A stretch of 64,000 nucleotides of DNA, taken from positions 1 through 64,000 of IMG/VR virus record IMGVR_UViG_3300045825_000202. One strand, 5' to 3'. Shown piece after piece: positions 6,157 through 12,816 of this stretch (positions are counted from its first letter, which is position 1; each line of letters opens with the position of its first letter). The position numbers and the translations under genes are program-made. This DNA is from a virus. The notes under the pieces were generated by a model. It was not told the origin of the DNA. It was given only the letters and a program-made list of their open reading frames with translations, and searched no databases.

Positions 6157-6270
6157 GTGAAAGGCCGAGCAAGGCCGCGCAAAATTTGGCGCTAACTTAT
6201 ATAAGCCTTTGCTTATATAAGTGATAAAAAATAAAACCCGCTGGACAAATAGCATCCAGCGGGTTTATTT
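6157..6270 (+). ncRNA. Small RNA candidate, about 115 nt
   Basis: The transcript would run from the 6122 promoter to the terminator at 6234-6270 with no plausible coding frame. It contains GGCC-GAGCAA-GGCC, a GCGC/GGCGC helix and two copies of the palindrome CTTATATAAG 16 bases apart. That spacing matches the neighbouring iterons, so the RNA or its DNA may be bound by the same factor. Confidence 0.55.
6234..6270. terminator. Bidirectional intrinsic terminator
   Basis: A 12-bp stem (6234-6245 with 6255-6266, core ACCCGCTGGA) is followed by TATTTTTATTT rightward and has an A-rich flank leftward. It sits between the converging small RNA and the leftward 78-aa gene. Confidence 0.88.
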
Positions 6271-6507
6271 TTATTTCAACTCAGCATTAAAGGACAACCC
6301 GTCACATTCTGCCAAATCGCGCATACAGAAAAACGTATAATTTGGCAGGTTAGATGTAACCCATTGCTTACAGTATTCTTCCCAGTCTTTTTCAACCTTA
6401 TCACAATCTTTTTCAAATTGCGGCCAATTAGGAGGACCATTATATTTTTCGTCTTCTTCATTTGGATAAGGCAAGTAGTCGGGTACATCAATTTCAATAT
6501 AAATCAT
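6271..6507 (-). CDS. Small acidic hypothetical protein, 78 aa
   Basis: AGGA precedes the ATG (TTAGGAATAATATG). The protein is acidic and aromatic (DVPDYLPYPNEEDEKYNGPP) with three Cys residues and no known motif. It is the last gene of the leftward cluster and ends at the bidirectional terminator. The overlapping frame at 6276-6497 lacks a start signal and is rejected. Confidence 0.65.
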   Translation of the reverse strand: MIYIEIDVPDYLPYPNEEDEKYNGPPNWPQFEKDCDKVEKDWEEYCKQWVTSNLPNYTFFCMRDLAECDGLSFNAELK

Positions 6508-6514
6508 ATTATTC

Positions 6515-6643
6515 CTAAGTTATTTCAATCCGGTATATCTTATCCACGATCCCCGGATACTTTCGCCTAATGTCTCCCCGTGTATCGGCGAACATAATAC
6601 AAGGGGAGAATGCACCGAAGAAAGTAACTTCATAAAGTCTCAC
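6515..6643 (-). CDS. Small hypothetical protein, 42 aa, GTG start
   Basis: The GTG start overlaps the stop of the 104-aa gene as GTGA, a typical coupled junction. The frame reads RLYEVTFFGAF... and ends 7 bases before the next ATG, so it fills the gap exactly. It is basic in its second half (RGDIRRKYPG). Function unknown. The tight packing is the main reason to accept it. Confidence 0.55.
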   Translation of the reverse strand: MRLYEVTFFGAFSPCIMFADTRGDIRRKYPGIVDKIYRIEIT

Positions 6644-6954
6644 GATACCTGCAAAGATATTAGAACATCGTTAAGCCAGATTACAGGCAACGAAATAAAC
6701 TTACCGTCACAATAGTTACTATAGGCAATATATTTACCTAAAGTAGGTTTAAATTTTGCTTCGTCCGGTGACATAATTGCTGTCGCAATATCAACGGTAT
6801 TTGCCCCCGTGAATGGCGTAACGACTAGTACAGTTACTCCATTATACTTATTTTGCAGAAATTCTGCTTTATTATCTTCGATAAAGCTTTTAAGTTCAGC
6901 TTTTGCTTCGGATCTTGAAACACCATAAAGGGTTTTAAGTTTAGAATTTGACAT
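6640..6954 (-). CDS. Hypothetical protein, 104 aa
   Basis: The ATG follows a leader ending CTTATAGG that is shared almost base for base with the 125-aa gene. The N-terminal third is charged and helical; the rest is mixed alpha/beta (VTVLVVTPFTG). No family is recognised. It heads the three-gene unit 6954 to 6271. Confidence 0.7.
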   Translation of the reverse strand: MSNSKLKTLYGVSRSEAKAELKSFIEDNKAEFLQNKYNGVTVLVVTPFTGANTVDIATAIMSPDEAKFKPTLGKYIAYSNYCDGKFISLPVIWLNDVLISLQVS

Positions 6955-6960
6955 AATATA

Positions 6961-7008
6961 CCTATAAGAGAATCAGGGTTTTTGTACAGTTACCCCTCAC
7001 TGCCTACA
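6961..7008 (-). promoter_or_regulatory. Repeated promoter-leader cassette, copy 1
   Basis: These 48 bp match 7483-7530 at 46 positions. On the minus strand ATGTAG (7009-7004) and TACAAA (6986-6981) are 17 apart, a weak promoter, and the cassette ends with the CTTATAGG ribosome-binding region. Confidence 0.55.
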
Positions 7009-7036
7009 TACTAAAGTCTAATTAGACTTTAGTATG
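7007..7036. promoter_or_regulatory. Perfect 30-bp palindrome (operator or hairpin)
   Basis: The half site CATACTAAAGTCTAA is followed by its exact inverse. It overlaps the -35 region of the leader cassette before the 104-aa gene, so a repressor operator is plausible. In RNA it would be a strong hairpin. Confidence 0.6.
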
Positions 7037-7091
7037 TATCCTGATTACTTTTGATAATCAGGATAGTATTAGTTACTTTTGATAACTAATA
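7037..7091 (-). terminator. Two hairpins with identical heptaloops
   Basis: Stems 7037-7047/7055-7065 (11 bp) and 7067-7075/7083-7091 (9 bp) both enclose CTTTTGA on the plus strand (TCAAAAG in the leftward RNA). They lie directly after the 125-aa gene. No U tract follows leftward, so they may stabilise the mRNA end or attenuate rather than terminate. Confidence 0.5.
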
Positions 7092-7094
7092 TTT

Positions 7095-7472
7095 TTAGCC
7101 TTCTTGGGTAACCTTTGGAGTCAGTGCGGCAATAAGTTTCACCAAAGCCGACTTATTGACATGATCAAAACTGCTTTGTTCCGCCTCACTCATACTGCCC
7201 ACCAGTTTAGCCAAATCATCAATCAAGCCTTCTTTTTTAACGACAGTAGTCCCGGCCTTTGTCTTATATTCTGGTTTAACATAAAGCTGGTCGCCATCTA
7301 CCGACTTCATACGGGACAACTTAGCGATAATAGAGCGGGTAGTCTTACCCAATTCAAGGGCCAACAATTCAACGCTAGATTGTTTTTTATCAGCACCATA
7401 AACAAGGGCCATGCGTGCCGCTTGCTCTTCGGTATAGTTAACGGGCTTTACGGTTTTAGTAGTTGCGTTCAT
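7095..7472 (-). CDS. Putative DNA-binding protein, 125 aa, paralogue of the 2.7-kb gene
   Basis: The motif order RSIIAKLS, then YxKPEYKTKAG, then VVKKEG matches the 115-aa protein at 2724-3071. The N-terminal helices (EEQAARMALVYG, SVELLALELGKTTRSIIAKL) look like a helix-turn-helix. Small paired regulators of this kind are common in early phage regions, but no function is proven. A repeated promoter-leader precedes it. Confidence 0.7.
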   Translation of the reverse strand: MNATTKTVKPVNYTEEQAARMALVYGADKKQSSVELLALELGKTTRSIIAKLSRMKSVDGDQLYVKPEYKTKAGTTVVKKEGLIDDLAKLVGSMSEAEQSSFDHVNKSALVKLIAALTPKVTQEG

Positions 7473-7482
7473 TTTGAAACAT

Positions 7483-7530
7483 CCTATAAGAGAATCAGGG
7501 TTTTTGTACAGTTACCCTTTACTGCCTACA
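7483..7530 (-). promoter_or_regulatory. Repeated promoter-leader cassette, copy 2
   Basis: TTGTAG (7531-7526) and TACAAA (7508-7503), spacer 17, on the minus strand. The following leader and CTTATAGG are nearly identical to 6961-7008. Confidence 0.55.
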
Positions 7531-7614
7531 ATCTAGATTTTAACAGACTTTTTTAGTATTTTTCAGGTAAAACATAATAAAATTTTATGTTTTCTAGCGT
7601 AAAAAGATGGAAAC

Positions 7615-9231
7615 TTAAAGAAAAATAATTTGTCGCTGCCCATTCTGCCAAGTAACGATCGAAGCTAACCGCCACGAACTTGGCCCGATATTATACCCCA
7701 TATCAAGCTCGCAACATCCGGCGGTATAACAGCCGCCTATGATGCTAGGCGAATGAGTGTGGCCTGTGTTCATTTTAACGCCAAGCCCCGCCAGTTGCTG
7801 AGGTGAGCCGCGAGAGCCGTTAGCGCCCGTGTGGCCGTGGCACCCCATCTCAATTCCTGCCAAAATCAATGATTCGTCTGTGCTATGGAAAACGATATTA
7901 TCTTGAATAAGCCCGCCAAATTCACCCACCACATATTCTAGCATATTGAACGGCTCTTTGTACCCAGCATCAATATATTTATATAATTCTAGCATACATT
8001 GAAGATATAAAATAGCATTAGTAGGATCTGCTTTATAATCCTCACTCTTGAGCCATGTATTAATAGCTAGATCGTGGTTAGATTCTATAATGTGCGTCAT
8101 TCGATCATACTCAGCGGATAACTTATATATTACATTAGCTACTTTAATAATATCCTTTTCAACGGTATTGCCTTTAGTATGTTGACCGAACATAAAGGTA
8201 CAATCTTTCACATTATGATGATTCCTACTGCTAAAGTCCATTACATCATGCAAGACAGTATGGTATGGGTTAAATTTCTCCAGATGTTCAACTAACATAT
8301 CTAGGTTATTGCTAGATAATCTTTCTGCGTGAATATCCCCGAACTGTAAAGCAATGGGCCTCTGCCCCGTAATAACTTCATTAGCAGAATAATAGTTACC
8401 CTCGTCATAGAATCCATCACATCCCGGCATAATCTCCAAATGTCTAGCAGTCAGTACCCCATTTTTAACGGATACATACAGTGCACTAATGTTGTGCATA
8501 CTTGCCGCGACAGCACCGGCTTTACGTAATATATAATTACGCCGAGTGATACTACCCGTGCTAAACAACAGTTTCCCTTCACCATTTTTTAGTGCCGCCG
8601 TTGCCTTCAATGTAATTTTACTTGCAGGTATACACACCGACACACCTACAGGTGTAATGCTCTCAAAACCACTTAAAGGACCCTTGGCCGTTGGATTCAC
8701 GTTGGCTTGGCCGATAAAATGTATAACGCCACCTAAACTAATTTGACCCTCTACAATATATTTTACAATGGCAGGATCATAATAAATACCATCAGTAGCA
8801 TCTTGTGCAACCATAAACCCGGCCTTGTTATAGGTCATTTTTGCTACCATAATTATAGCATTATTATGCTCTGCAAAAGTTTCCAATGCACTCAAAGCCA
8901 CCATATCAACATCAGTGTTATTTTGCGCAACCGTTAACACATAGTTTCCCTCAGGATACTCCTGTACGTGTCCAGATGCGCTATCCGTGCCGCTAGACAA
9001 TGGTTTTGCGGCGTCTGACTCGATCTTATCAAAAGCCTTTTTAATTCGGTTTTGTGAGACTTCATGACGACGACTTACTTCAGCCTGCAAGATAACTAAT
9101 ACAGTATATTTATCAGCATTTTCAAATTCTTGTAGTTCAAGCAGTTCACCGAGCAGGACTTCGCGCTTCTCTTCAGACTTTGCACGAAAATAGCCCATAG
9201 TTTGCGCAGTTAAGATAGTTTGCTGTTTCAT
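7615..9231 (-). CDS. Metallophosphoesterase, T5 A1-like candidate, 538 aa
   Basis: Calcineurin-like metal motifs appear in order: GDIH (298-301), D329 in LHDVMD, NHD (385-387), a His cluster GCHGH (463-467) and GHTH (490-493). The first 280 residues are a separate region with a charged helical start. T5-like phages carry a pre-early protein A1 of similar size with a metallophosphatase domain, needed for second-step DNA transfer and host DNA breakdown. The resemblance is by motif order and location in an early-like region, so homology to A1 is inference. It begins with ATG 9231 after CAGGTAAACATT and ends close to the upstream leader of the 125-aa gene. Confidence 0.7.
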   Translation of the reverse strand: MKQQTILTAQTMGYFRAKSEEKREVLLGELLELQEFENADKYTVLVILQAEVSRRHEVSQNRIKKAFDKIESDAAKPLSSGTDSASGHVQEYPEGNYVLTVAQNNTDVDMVALSALETFAEHNNAIIMVAKMTYNKAGFMVAQDATDGIYYDPAIVKYIVEGQISLGGVIHFIGQANVNPTAKGPLSGFESITPVGVSVCIPASKITLKATAALKNGEGKLLFSTGSITRRNYILRKAGAVAASMHNISALYVSVKNGVLTARHLEIMPGCDGFYDEGNYYSANEVITGQRPIALQFGDIHAERLSSNNLDMLVEHLEKFNPYHTVLHDVMDFSSRNHHNVKDCTFMFGQHTKGNTVEKDIIKVANVIYKLSAEYDRMTHIIESNHDLAINTWLKSEDYKADPTNAILYLQCMLELYKYIDAGYKEPFNMLEYVVGEFGGLIQDNIVFHSTDESLILAGIEMGCHGHTGANGSRGSPQQLAGLGVKMNTGHTHSPSIIGGCYTAGCCELDMGYNIGPSSWRLASIVTWQNGQRQIIFL

Positions 9232-9306
9232 AATGTTTACCTGAAAATAGAATAGTGTCTATCTTAACACATCAGTTTAAAACCTAAACTGATAAAGGAT
9301 TATAAC

Positions 9307-9804
9307 TTATTTACAAGGAACCCAGACTAATTTCTTACAATTACCGTCAAAGGTCGCCCTATCGCCAAAGATCGCCCAATGGCCAAAGATCGCCCAATTA
9401 CCAAAGGTCGCTTCATCACCAAAGGTCGTCCAATCGCCAAAGATCGCTTCATCACCAAAGGTCGCCCTATCGCCAAAGGTCACCCTATCGCCAAAGATCG
9501 CCCTATCGCCAAAGATCGCCCAATTACCAAAGGTCGCCCTATCGCCAAAGATCGCTTCATCACCAAAGGTCGCCCTATCGCCAAAGATCGCCCAATGGCC
9601 AAAGATCGCCCAATTACCAAAGGTCGCTTCATCACCAAAGGTCGTCCAATCGCCAAAGATCGCTTCATCACCAAAGATCGCCCCCTTGCCAAAGGTCGCC
9701 CTATCGCCAAAATACGAAACTAGGGAATAGTCCCCCATAGGACATTCTCTAACACCATCCACGATAGGTAGGGTATTAAACTCAGCTTGTGTGTATTGTT
9801 TCAT
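9307..9804 (-). CDS. Hexapeptide-repeat protein, 165 aa
   Basis: From about residue 30 to 155 the sequence is a six-residue repeat, A[TI]FG[DN]x, about 20 copies, capped by a non-repeat N-terminus (MKQYTQAEFN...) and C-terminus (KKLVWVPCK). A strict six-residue period with a small hydrophobic pattern suggests a solenoid similar to a left-handed beta helix. Pentapeptide DNA-mimic proteins have a five-residue period, so this is not one. At DNA level an 18-bp minisatellite includes a direct repeat of about 105 bp (near 9355-9465 and 9574-9680), so copy number is likely unstable. Long open frames on the other strand and in another frame are shadows. Confidence 0.75.
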   Translation of the reverse strand: MKQYTQAEFNTLPIVDGVRECPMGDYSLVSYFGDRATFGKGAIFGDEAIFGDWTTFGDEATFGNWAIFGHWAIFGDRATFGDEAIFGDRATFGNWAIFGDRAIFGDRVTFGDRATFGDEAIFGDWTTFGDEATFGNWAIFGHWAIFGDRATFDGNCKKLVWVPCK

Positions 9805-9810
9805 AATATA

Positions 9811-9906
9811 TTACTCGAAAATCTCAAAAAGCCACATAGAAAAAGCAGTTAGTGCAACTAGTGGTACGTATACGATAAATTCGAAAGCCTTTCTAAATAA
9901 TTTCAT
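9811..9906 (-). CDS. Small membrane peptide, 31 aa
   Basis: It starts at the ATG at 9906, one base after the HAD gene's stop, with GGGG upstream. MKLFRKAFEF is followed by a hydrophobic stretch VYVPLVALTAFSMWLF, giving a basic N-terminus and one transmembrane helix. A longer upstream start would overlap the HAD gene and is less likely. Function unknown. Confidence 0.55.
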   Translation of the reverse strand: MKLFRKAFEFIVYVPLVALTAFSMWLFEIFE

Positions 9907-9907
9907 A

Positions 9908-10387
9908 TTATACCCCAATTCTAGCATTGATTTTATGTGCGCAAAGCACGGGAAACAGTGAGCGAAGCGCATATTTAACAGGCTTTGCATCATCGAACAT
10001 TATAACCTGTTTACCCTTAAATTGTTTTAACTTCAAAAAGGGCTTAATCCAAGTCATTTTGTAGTCACCATCCTTCATTTTATAGTGCTTTTCGCTTTTA
10101 CATTGATCTCGCGACATAATCTTATGATAGGGCAGGTTATTACGCTGCAAGAACTGATAGTCACAACTTTGCATATCCCTTGCAGTTAGGATAATAATAT
10201 AATCCCCCATTGCGTGCCTATCTCGCATCAGTTTAGCTATCGGTAATAACTTATCTTTTGCTACGTTTTTAGGTGTATGGTTTTTAATATACGCCTCTAG
10301 GTTAAGCGTACCATCAGGAAAATTAGGTGTTCGGTGACTTGAATTAATACAAGTCTCGTCAAGATCAAAAATAATTATATTTTTCAT
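9908..10387 (-). CDS. HAD-superfamily phosphatase, 159 aa
   Basis: MKNIIIFDLDETCINS supplies the HAD nucleophile motif DxDxT at residues 8-12. LTARD (about 66-70) is motif II, a Lys-rich middle follows, and MFDDAKP is the acidic motif. The size and LTARD form resemble the phosphatase half of polynucleotide kinase/phosphatases, so a 3'-phosphatase or nucleotidase is likely. I choose the ATG at 10387 because the preceding 54-aa gene stops two bases before it. An in-frame ATG at 10444 lies inside that gene. Confidence 0.7.
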   Translation of the reverse strand: MKNIIIFDLDETCINSSHRTPNFPDGTLNLEAYIKNHTPKNVAKDKLLPIAKLMRDRHAMGDYIIILTARDMQSCDYQFLQRNNLPYHKIMSRDQCKSEKHYKMKDGDYKMTWIKPFLKLKQFKGKQVIMFDDAKPVKYALRSLFPVLCAHKINARIGV

Positions 10388-10388
10388 A

Positions 10389-10553
10389 TCAACAAATAAC
10401 GTAAAATTCTTGAACAAATGCAGTATAAGAATCATTAGATTCATTATACTTTTCTACATAGTTGTCTGCCTCAGATAACTGCGCAAAAACCGATTCTACA
10501 AACGTCTCAAATTCATTATTATCAGAAAATACAGTAACAATATAAACTTTCAT
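10389..10553 (-). CDS. Small hypothetical protein, 54 aa
   Basis: The ATG at 10553 overlaps the stop of the upstream membrane gene as ATGA, and the stop is two bases from the HAD start. The frame is acidic and aromatic (MKVYIVTVFSDNNEFETFVES). Its exact fit between neighbours is the evidence that it is real. No family recognised. Confidence 0.6.
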   Translation of the reverse strand: MKVYIVTVFSDNNEFETFVESVFAQLSEADNYVEKYNESNDSYTAFVQEFYVIC

Positions 10554-10762
10554 ATTAAAACCCTATAAAGTCCAATTAAATTTGCACAAAAGAACGTACC
10601 GTTCAATGTGACTATAGCATTATCACGCCGATAACATCCAACGATTAACCAACTAATTGACCCTAAGCTAAAGCAAATATAGCCTATTAGCATAACCCCA
10701 TAGGCTACTAGAAACGCGCCGGCTATACTAGCCATAGTGCCAAGCCATGCTACCTTATTCAT
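10550..10762 (-). CDS. Membrane protein, 70 aa
   Basis: Two or three hydrophobic helices are visible (about 6-26, 28-44, 52-68). A Cys-Tyr-Arg-Arg-Asp turn between them fits a small inner-membrane protein. Four-base overlaps join it to the genes on both sides. A superinfection-exclusion or similar role is possible but unsupported. Confidence 0.6.
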   Translation of the reverse strand: MNKVAWLGTMASIAGAFLVAYGVMLIGYICFSLGSISWLIVGCYRRDNAIVTLNGTFFCANLIGLYRVLI

Positions 10763-11109
10763 AGTGACATATTTTCCTGTAACCTATTGGCAGGGTATCC
10801 CATTTTTACTAGAATATTTTGCCATGATTTTCTATGGTGTTTATCACCCTCAGCCCATCCGTTCAAAAGCCAGTCAATCTCATGTGCCAACTCATGACAT
10901 AGAATTTCAGTTACCATTCTATCATAGTATTTGTTCAGATAAACCCTAGCTAAATGAATCTCGTTTGTCTCGCTTCTATTATAGGCAATAGTCTTTTTAA
11001 GGCGATTATTTATAATAATAGTAGGGCAAGTAAACTTTTTAAGTTTAGGGAATAACTTTATACTATCTTGCCAAATAGTATCGGCTATTGCTTGAATAGT
11101 ATCTCTCAT
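10759..11109 (-). CDS. SprT-like zinc metallopeptidase, 116 aa
   Basis: HELAHEIDW (about residues 72-80) is a HExxH zinc site, and a KHHRKSW segment follows, as in SprT-like domains where a third His completes the site. The N-terminal half carries the usual SprT lead-in (LARVYLNKYYDRMVTEIL). Substrate unknown. It overlaps both neighbours by four bases and sits in the leftward early-like operon. Confidence 0.75.
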   Translation of the reverse strand: MRDTIQAIADTIWQDSIKLFPKLKKFTCPTIIINNRLKKTIAYNRSETNEIHLARVYLNKYYDRMVTEILCHELAHEIDWLLNGWAEGDKHHRKSWQNILVKMGYPANRLQENMSL

Positions 11110-11267
11110 TTGATTTTGCGCAGAATGCGGCCAATAATGCCAGTCTGTATCCGTGCTCGCGTTGGCGCGATTCTCATAAAGTTATGACCTACTGTTACGG
11201 ATACTATAGGATTAACCTTAGTTTGTGCTAGCATCATGTTTGCATAGTATTCTGAACGCATTTTCAT
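11106..11267 (-). CDS. Small basic hypothetical protein, 53 aa
   Basis: The frame runs from ATG 11267 to a TGA that overlaps the SprT gene start (ATGA), and its own start overlaps the upstream gene's stop in the same way. It is strongly basic towards the C-terminus (RIAPTRARI, GRILRKIK), hinting at nucleic-acid binding. No known family. Confidence 0.6.
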   Translation of the reverse strand: MKMRSEYYANMMLAQTKVNPIVSVTVGHNFMRIAPTRARIQTGIIGRILRKIK

Positions 11268-11506
11268 TTACTCCAAAGCGGAAACTGTTTCTTTGCTTGC
11301 CTAATTACAGAATTGATTCTAACGTCATATTCTGCCTCAAGGTCAACATTTTCACCGTTTAACGTAACTTCTACGCTTTCCCATGGGTGGCTTGGCAGTG
11401 CGACAATGATTGTGTCGCTATCTACCTTATATTCTGCGTTAAGCAGTAGGGCGCCCAGTTGGATGATGCTTGGCTCGACACGTGAAGTGATAAAGGATAA
11501 TTTCAT
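11264..11506 (-). CDS. Hypothetical protein, 80 aa
   Basis: A mixed alpha/beta small protein (MKLSFITSRVEPSIIQLGALL) with no recognised motif. The start lies just after a 19-codon peptide frame, and the end overlaps the next gene by four bases. The base composition is slightly richer in GC than its neighbours. Confidence 0.6.
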   Translation of the reverse strand: MKLSFITSRVEPSIIQLGALLLNAEYKVDSDTIIVALPSHPWESVEVTLNGENVDLEAEYDVRINSVIRQAKKQFPLWSK

Positions 11507-11509
11507 TTT

Positions 11510-11569
11510 TTAGTCCAAATAAACGATTAAAGAACAAACAATAACAAAGGTAAGAAGTAAAAACCACAT
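11510..11569 (-). CDS. Candidate transmembrane micropeptide, 19 aa
   Basis: ATG 11569 opens a frame reading MWFLLLTFVIVCSLIVYLD, a single hydrophobic helix, ending just before the 80-aa gene. The preceding frame has GAGG close before this ATG. It is short, so chance is possible. Confidence 0.4.
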   Translation of the reverse strand: MWFLLLTFVIVCSLIVYLD

Positions 11570-11570
11570 T

Positions 11571-11714
11571 TTAATATACCTCTTCCATGCAACGAATGAA
11601 CGCGACGGCATCGCAATAAGTCTCGAAACGAACAATCTCTTCTCCGCTTTCAATGTCGCATACAGCATACATTGTAAAGCCTAAGAAGGCACATTTGCGA
11701 ACTATTTCATGCAT
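11571..11714 (-). CDS. Small hypothetical protein, 47 aa
   Basis: ATG 11714 overlaps the end of the 63-aa gene by 13 bases. The frame has five Cys (KCAFLGF, AVCDIE, TYCDAV, IRCMEE) and ends one base before the 19-aa peptide. The spaced cysteines might bind metal, but there is no CxxC pair. Function unknown. Confidence 0.5.
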   Translation of the reverse strand: MHEIVRKCAFLGFTMYAVCDIESGEEIVRFETYCDAVAFIRCMEEVY

Positions 11715-11893
11715 TTTGTATACTCTAAGTAAGCAGGTATCACCCAAGCGCCGTCAATTTTAGCATAGATCAACCAGTTAACCCCTAAGATATCAACCTC
11801 TGTAACGGGTATATCGTCGCGCCTAGCTTCAAAAAATGCGGCCAATGACTGCTCGGTCATATCAAGTAAAACAGTAGTATTGAATGATCTCAT
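11702..11893 (-). CDS. Hypothetical protein, 63 aa, first gene of the leftward cluster
   Basis: AGGAC precedes the ATG. No motif is recognised. It is the first gene of the run that continues to about 9.3 kb with overlapping junctions, so the promoter should lie in 11,894-12,300. TATAGT about 30 bases upstream is the best -10 box, but no good -35 matches it. Confidence 0.6.
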   Translation of the reverse strand: MRSFNTTVLLDMTEQSLAAFFEARRDDIPVTEVDILGVNWLIYAKIDGAWVIPAYLEYTKCMK

Positions 11894-12195
11894 GATGGTC
11901 CTAAAGGATTGATCGTTACCCTATACTATAAGCAGATACCGTGCCAGGTATTTCATGCTATCAAAGTTATAGTATTGATCATATATAAATCAATAGGTTA
12001 TATTACAAATGAGAACCCGTACTATTTGACCAGATTTTCAAGTGTAAAGAAAAACCTAATCTTTCCACATTGTGAAATAAAAGGAATCATTTAACTGTAT
12101 GCATACACAGTGCATTGTCGAAAGCCTTTACAGTATCAAAAGTATAGCAAAGTGCTATCAATTGTGTAGTGATTTGCTATGCTTTGTGTAGCGTT

Positions 12196-12256
12196 AACTA
12201 TATAAACAGTTTATATAGTTTATACGGTATAAACTATATAAACTGTTTATATAGTT
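12196..12256. promoter_or_regulatory. Two identical 25-bp palindromes (operator pair)
   Basis: 12196-12220 and 12232-12256 are the same perfect palindrome, half site AACTATATAAAC, differing only in the central base. They are separated by 11 bp whose centre, TTATACGGTATAA, is itself a palindrome and recurs at 12356-12368. This is the divergent control region between the leftward early-like cluster and the rightward late operon, which fits repressor or activator binding. The rest of 11,894-12,560 shows no gene; one copy of the TTGACCCTAAG motif lies at 12382. Confidence 0.65.
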
Positions 12257-12560
12257 TATAAAAGCATACTATACGGGGTAGGGTATAGGAGGGGTTAATA
12301 GACTGCTATCTTTTTTGTAGCATGGTGACCCATCCATTTGCGGTATTTTAAGAATTTATACGGTATAATTTCGGTGCTATCTTGACCCTAAGTCATGCAA
12401 ATAGACGCTAAAGCGTAAACTAGGCACTACTATGTCATATGATATTCCCTAAGCTGTACAAACTATACGCTTCGCGTTGACTTGGTGGTGTATATACTAT
12501 AAGTGTTAACTTGATAGTGTGTATATTACTTAAACCTAAGAAGTTTCAAAAATTTACGTA

Positions 12561-12589
12561 TTGACTCGTATCTGCCTAAGTGCTATAAT
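12561..12589 (+). promoter_or_regulatory. Late-region promoter of the terminase operon
   Basis: TTGACT (12561-12566), 17 bases, TATAAT (12584-12589), with TG one base before the -10 box (extended -10). The TAAGTGCTATAATA block recurs at other promoters of this region. Confidence 0.85.
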
Positions 12590-12621
12590 AAAATTACAAA
12601 GTACAAAAAGGAGATTTTTTA

Positions 12622-12816
12622 ATGGAATTACCAAAAGGGGTATACGTAAGTGGGGTTAAGTTTGTCGCAAGATTACGCTTCGAATCCAAACTTATGCATC
12701 TAGGGACATTTACTACAGTTGAAGAAGCTAATACGGCTTTACAAGAAAAGCGTAAAGAGTTAGGTGTAGTAGGTAATAATACAAAACTAAGAATAATAAA
12801 GGATAAAGATGAGTAA
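12622..12816 (+). CDS. Stand-alone AP2-like DNA-binding protein, 64 aa
   Basis: GGAG precedes the ATG. GVYVSGVKFVARL...HLGTFTTVEEANTAL matches the three-strand plus helix pattern of an AP2/ERF-type domain, which usually sits at the C-terminus of HNH homing endonucleases. No nuclease part is attached, so it is either a remnant or a small regulator. It is the first gene after the late promoter and overlaps the terS candidate by eight bases. Confidence 0.65.
   Translation: MELPKGVYVSGVKFVARLRFESKLMHLGTFTTVEEANTALQEKRKELGVVGNNTKLRIIKDKDE

Noticed and set aside
5931-6182. Leftward 83-codon frame across the 16-bp repeats
   Set aside because: It is generated by the repeat units, has no ribosome site and overlaps a rightward promoter.
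6364-6570. Rightward frame opposite the 78-aa gene
   Set aside because: No ribosome site; it runs through the leftward coding genes.
9379-9723. Rightward 114-codon frame opposite the hexapeptide-repeat gene
   Set aside because: A shadow of the 18-bp minisatellite; it lacks a start signal and runs against the operon.
9307-9804. Pentapeptide-repeat DNA-mimic protein
   Set aside because: The repeat period is six residues, not five, and lacks the A[DN]LxX pattern.
11909-12094. Rightward 61-codon frame in the control region
   Set aside because: It starts with TTG too close to its only possible ribosome site and lies in a regulatory stretch with no coding look.
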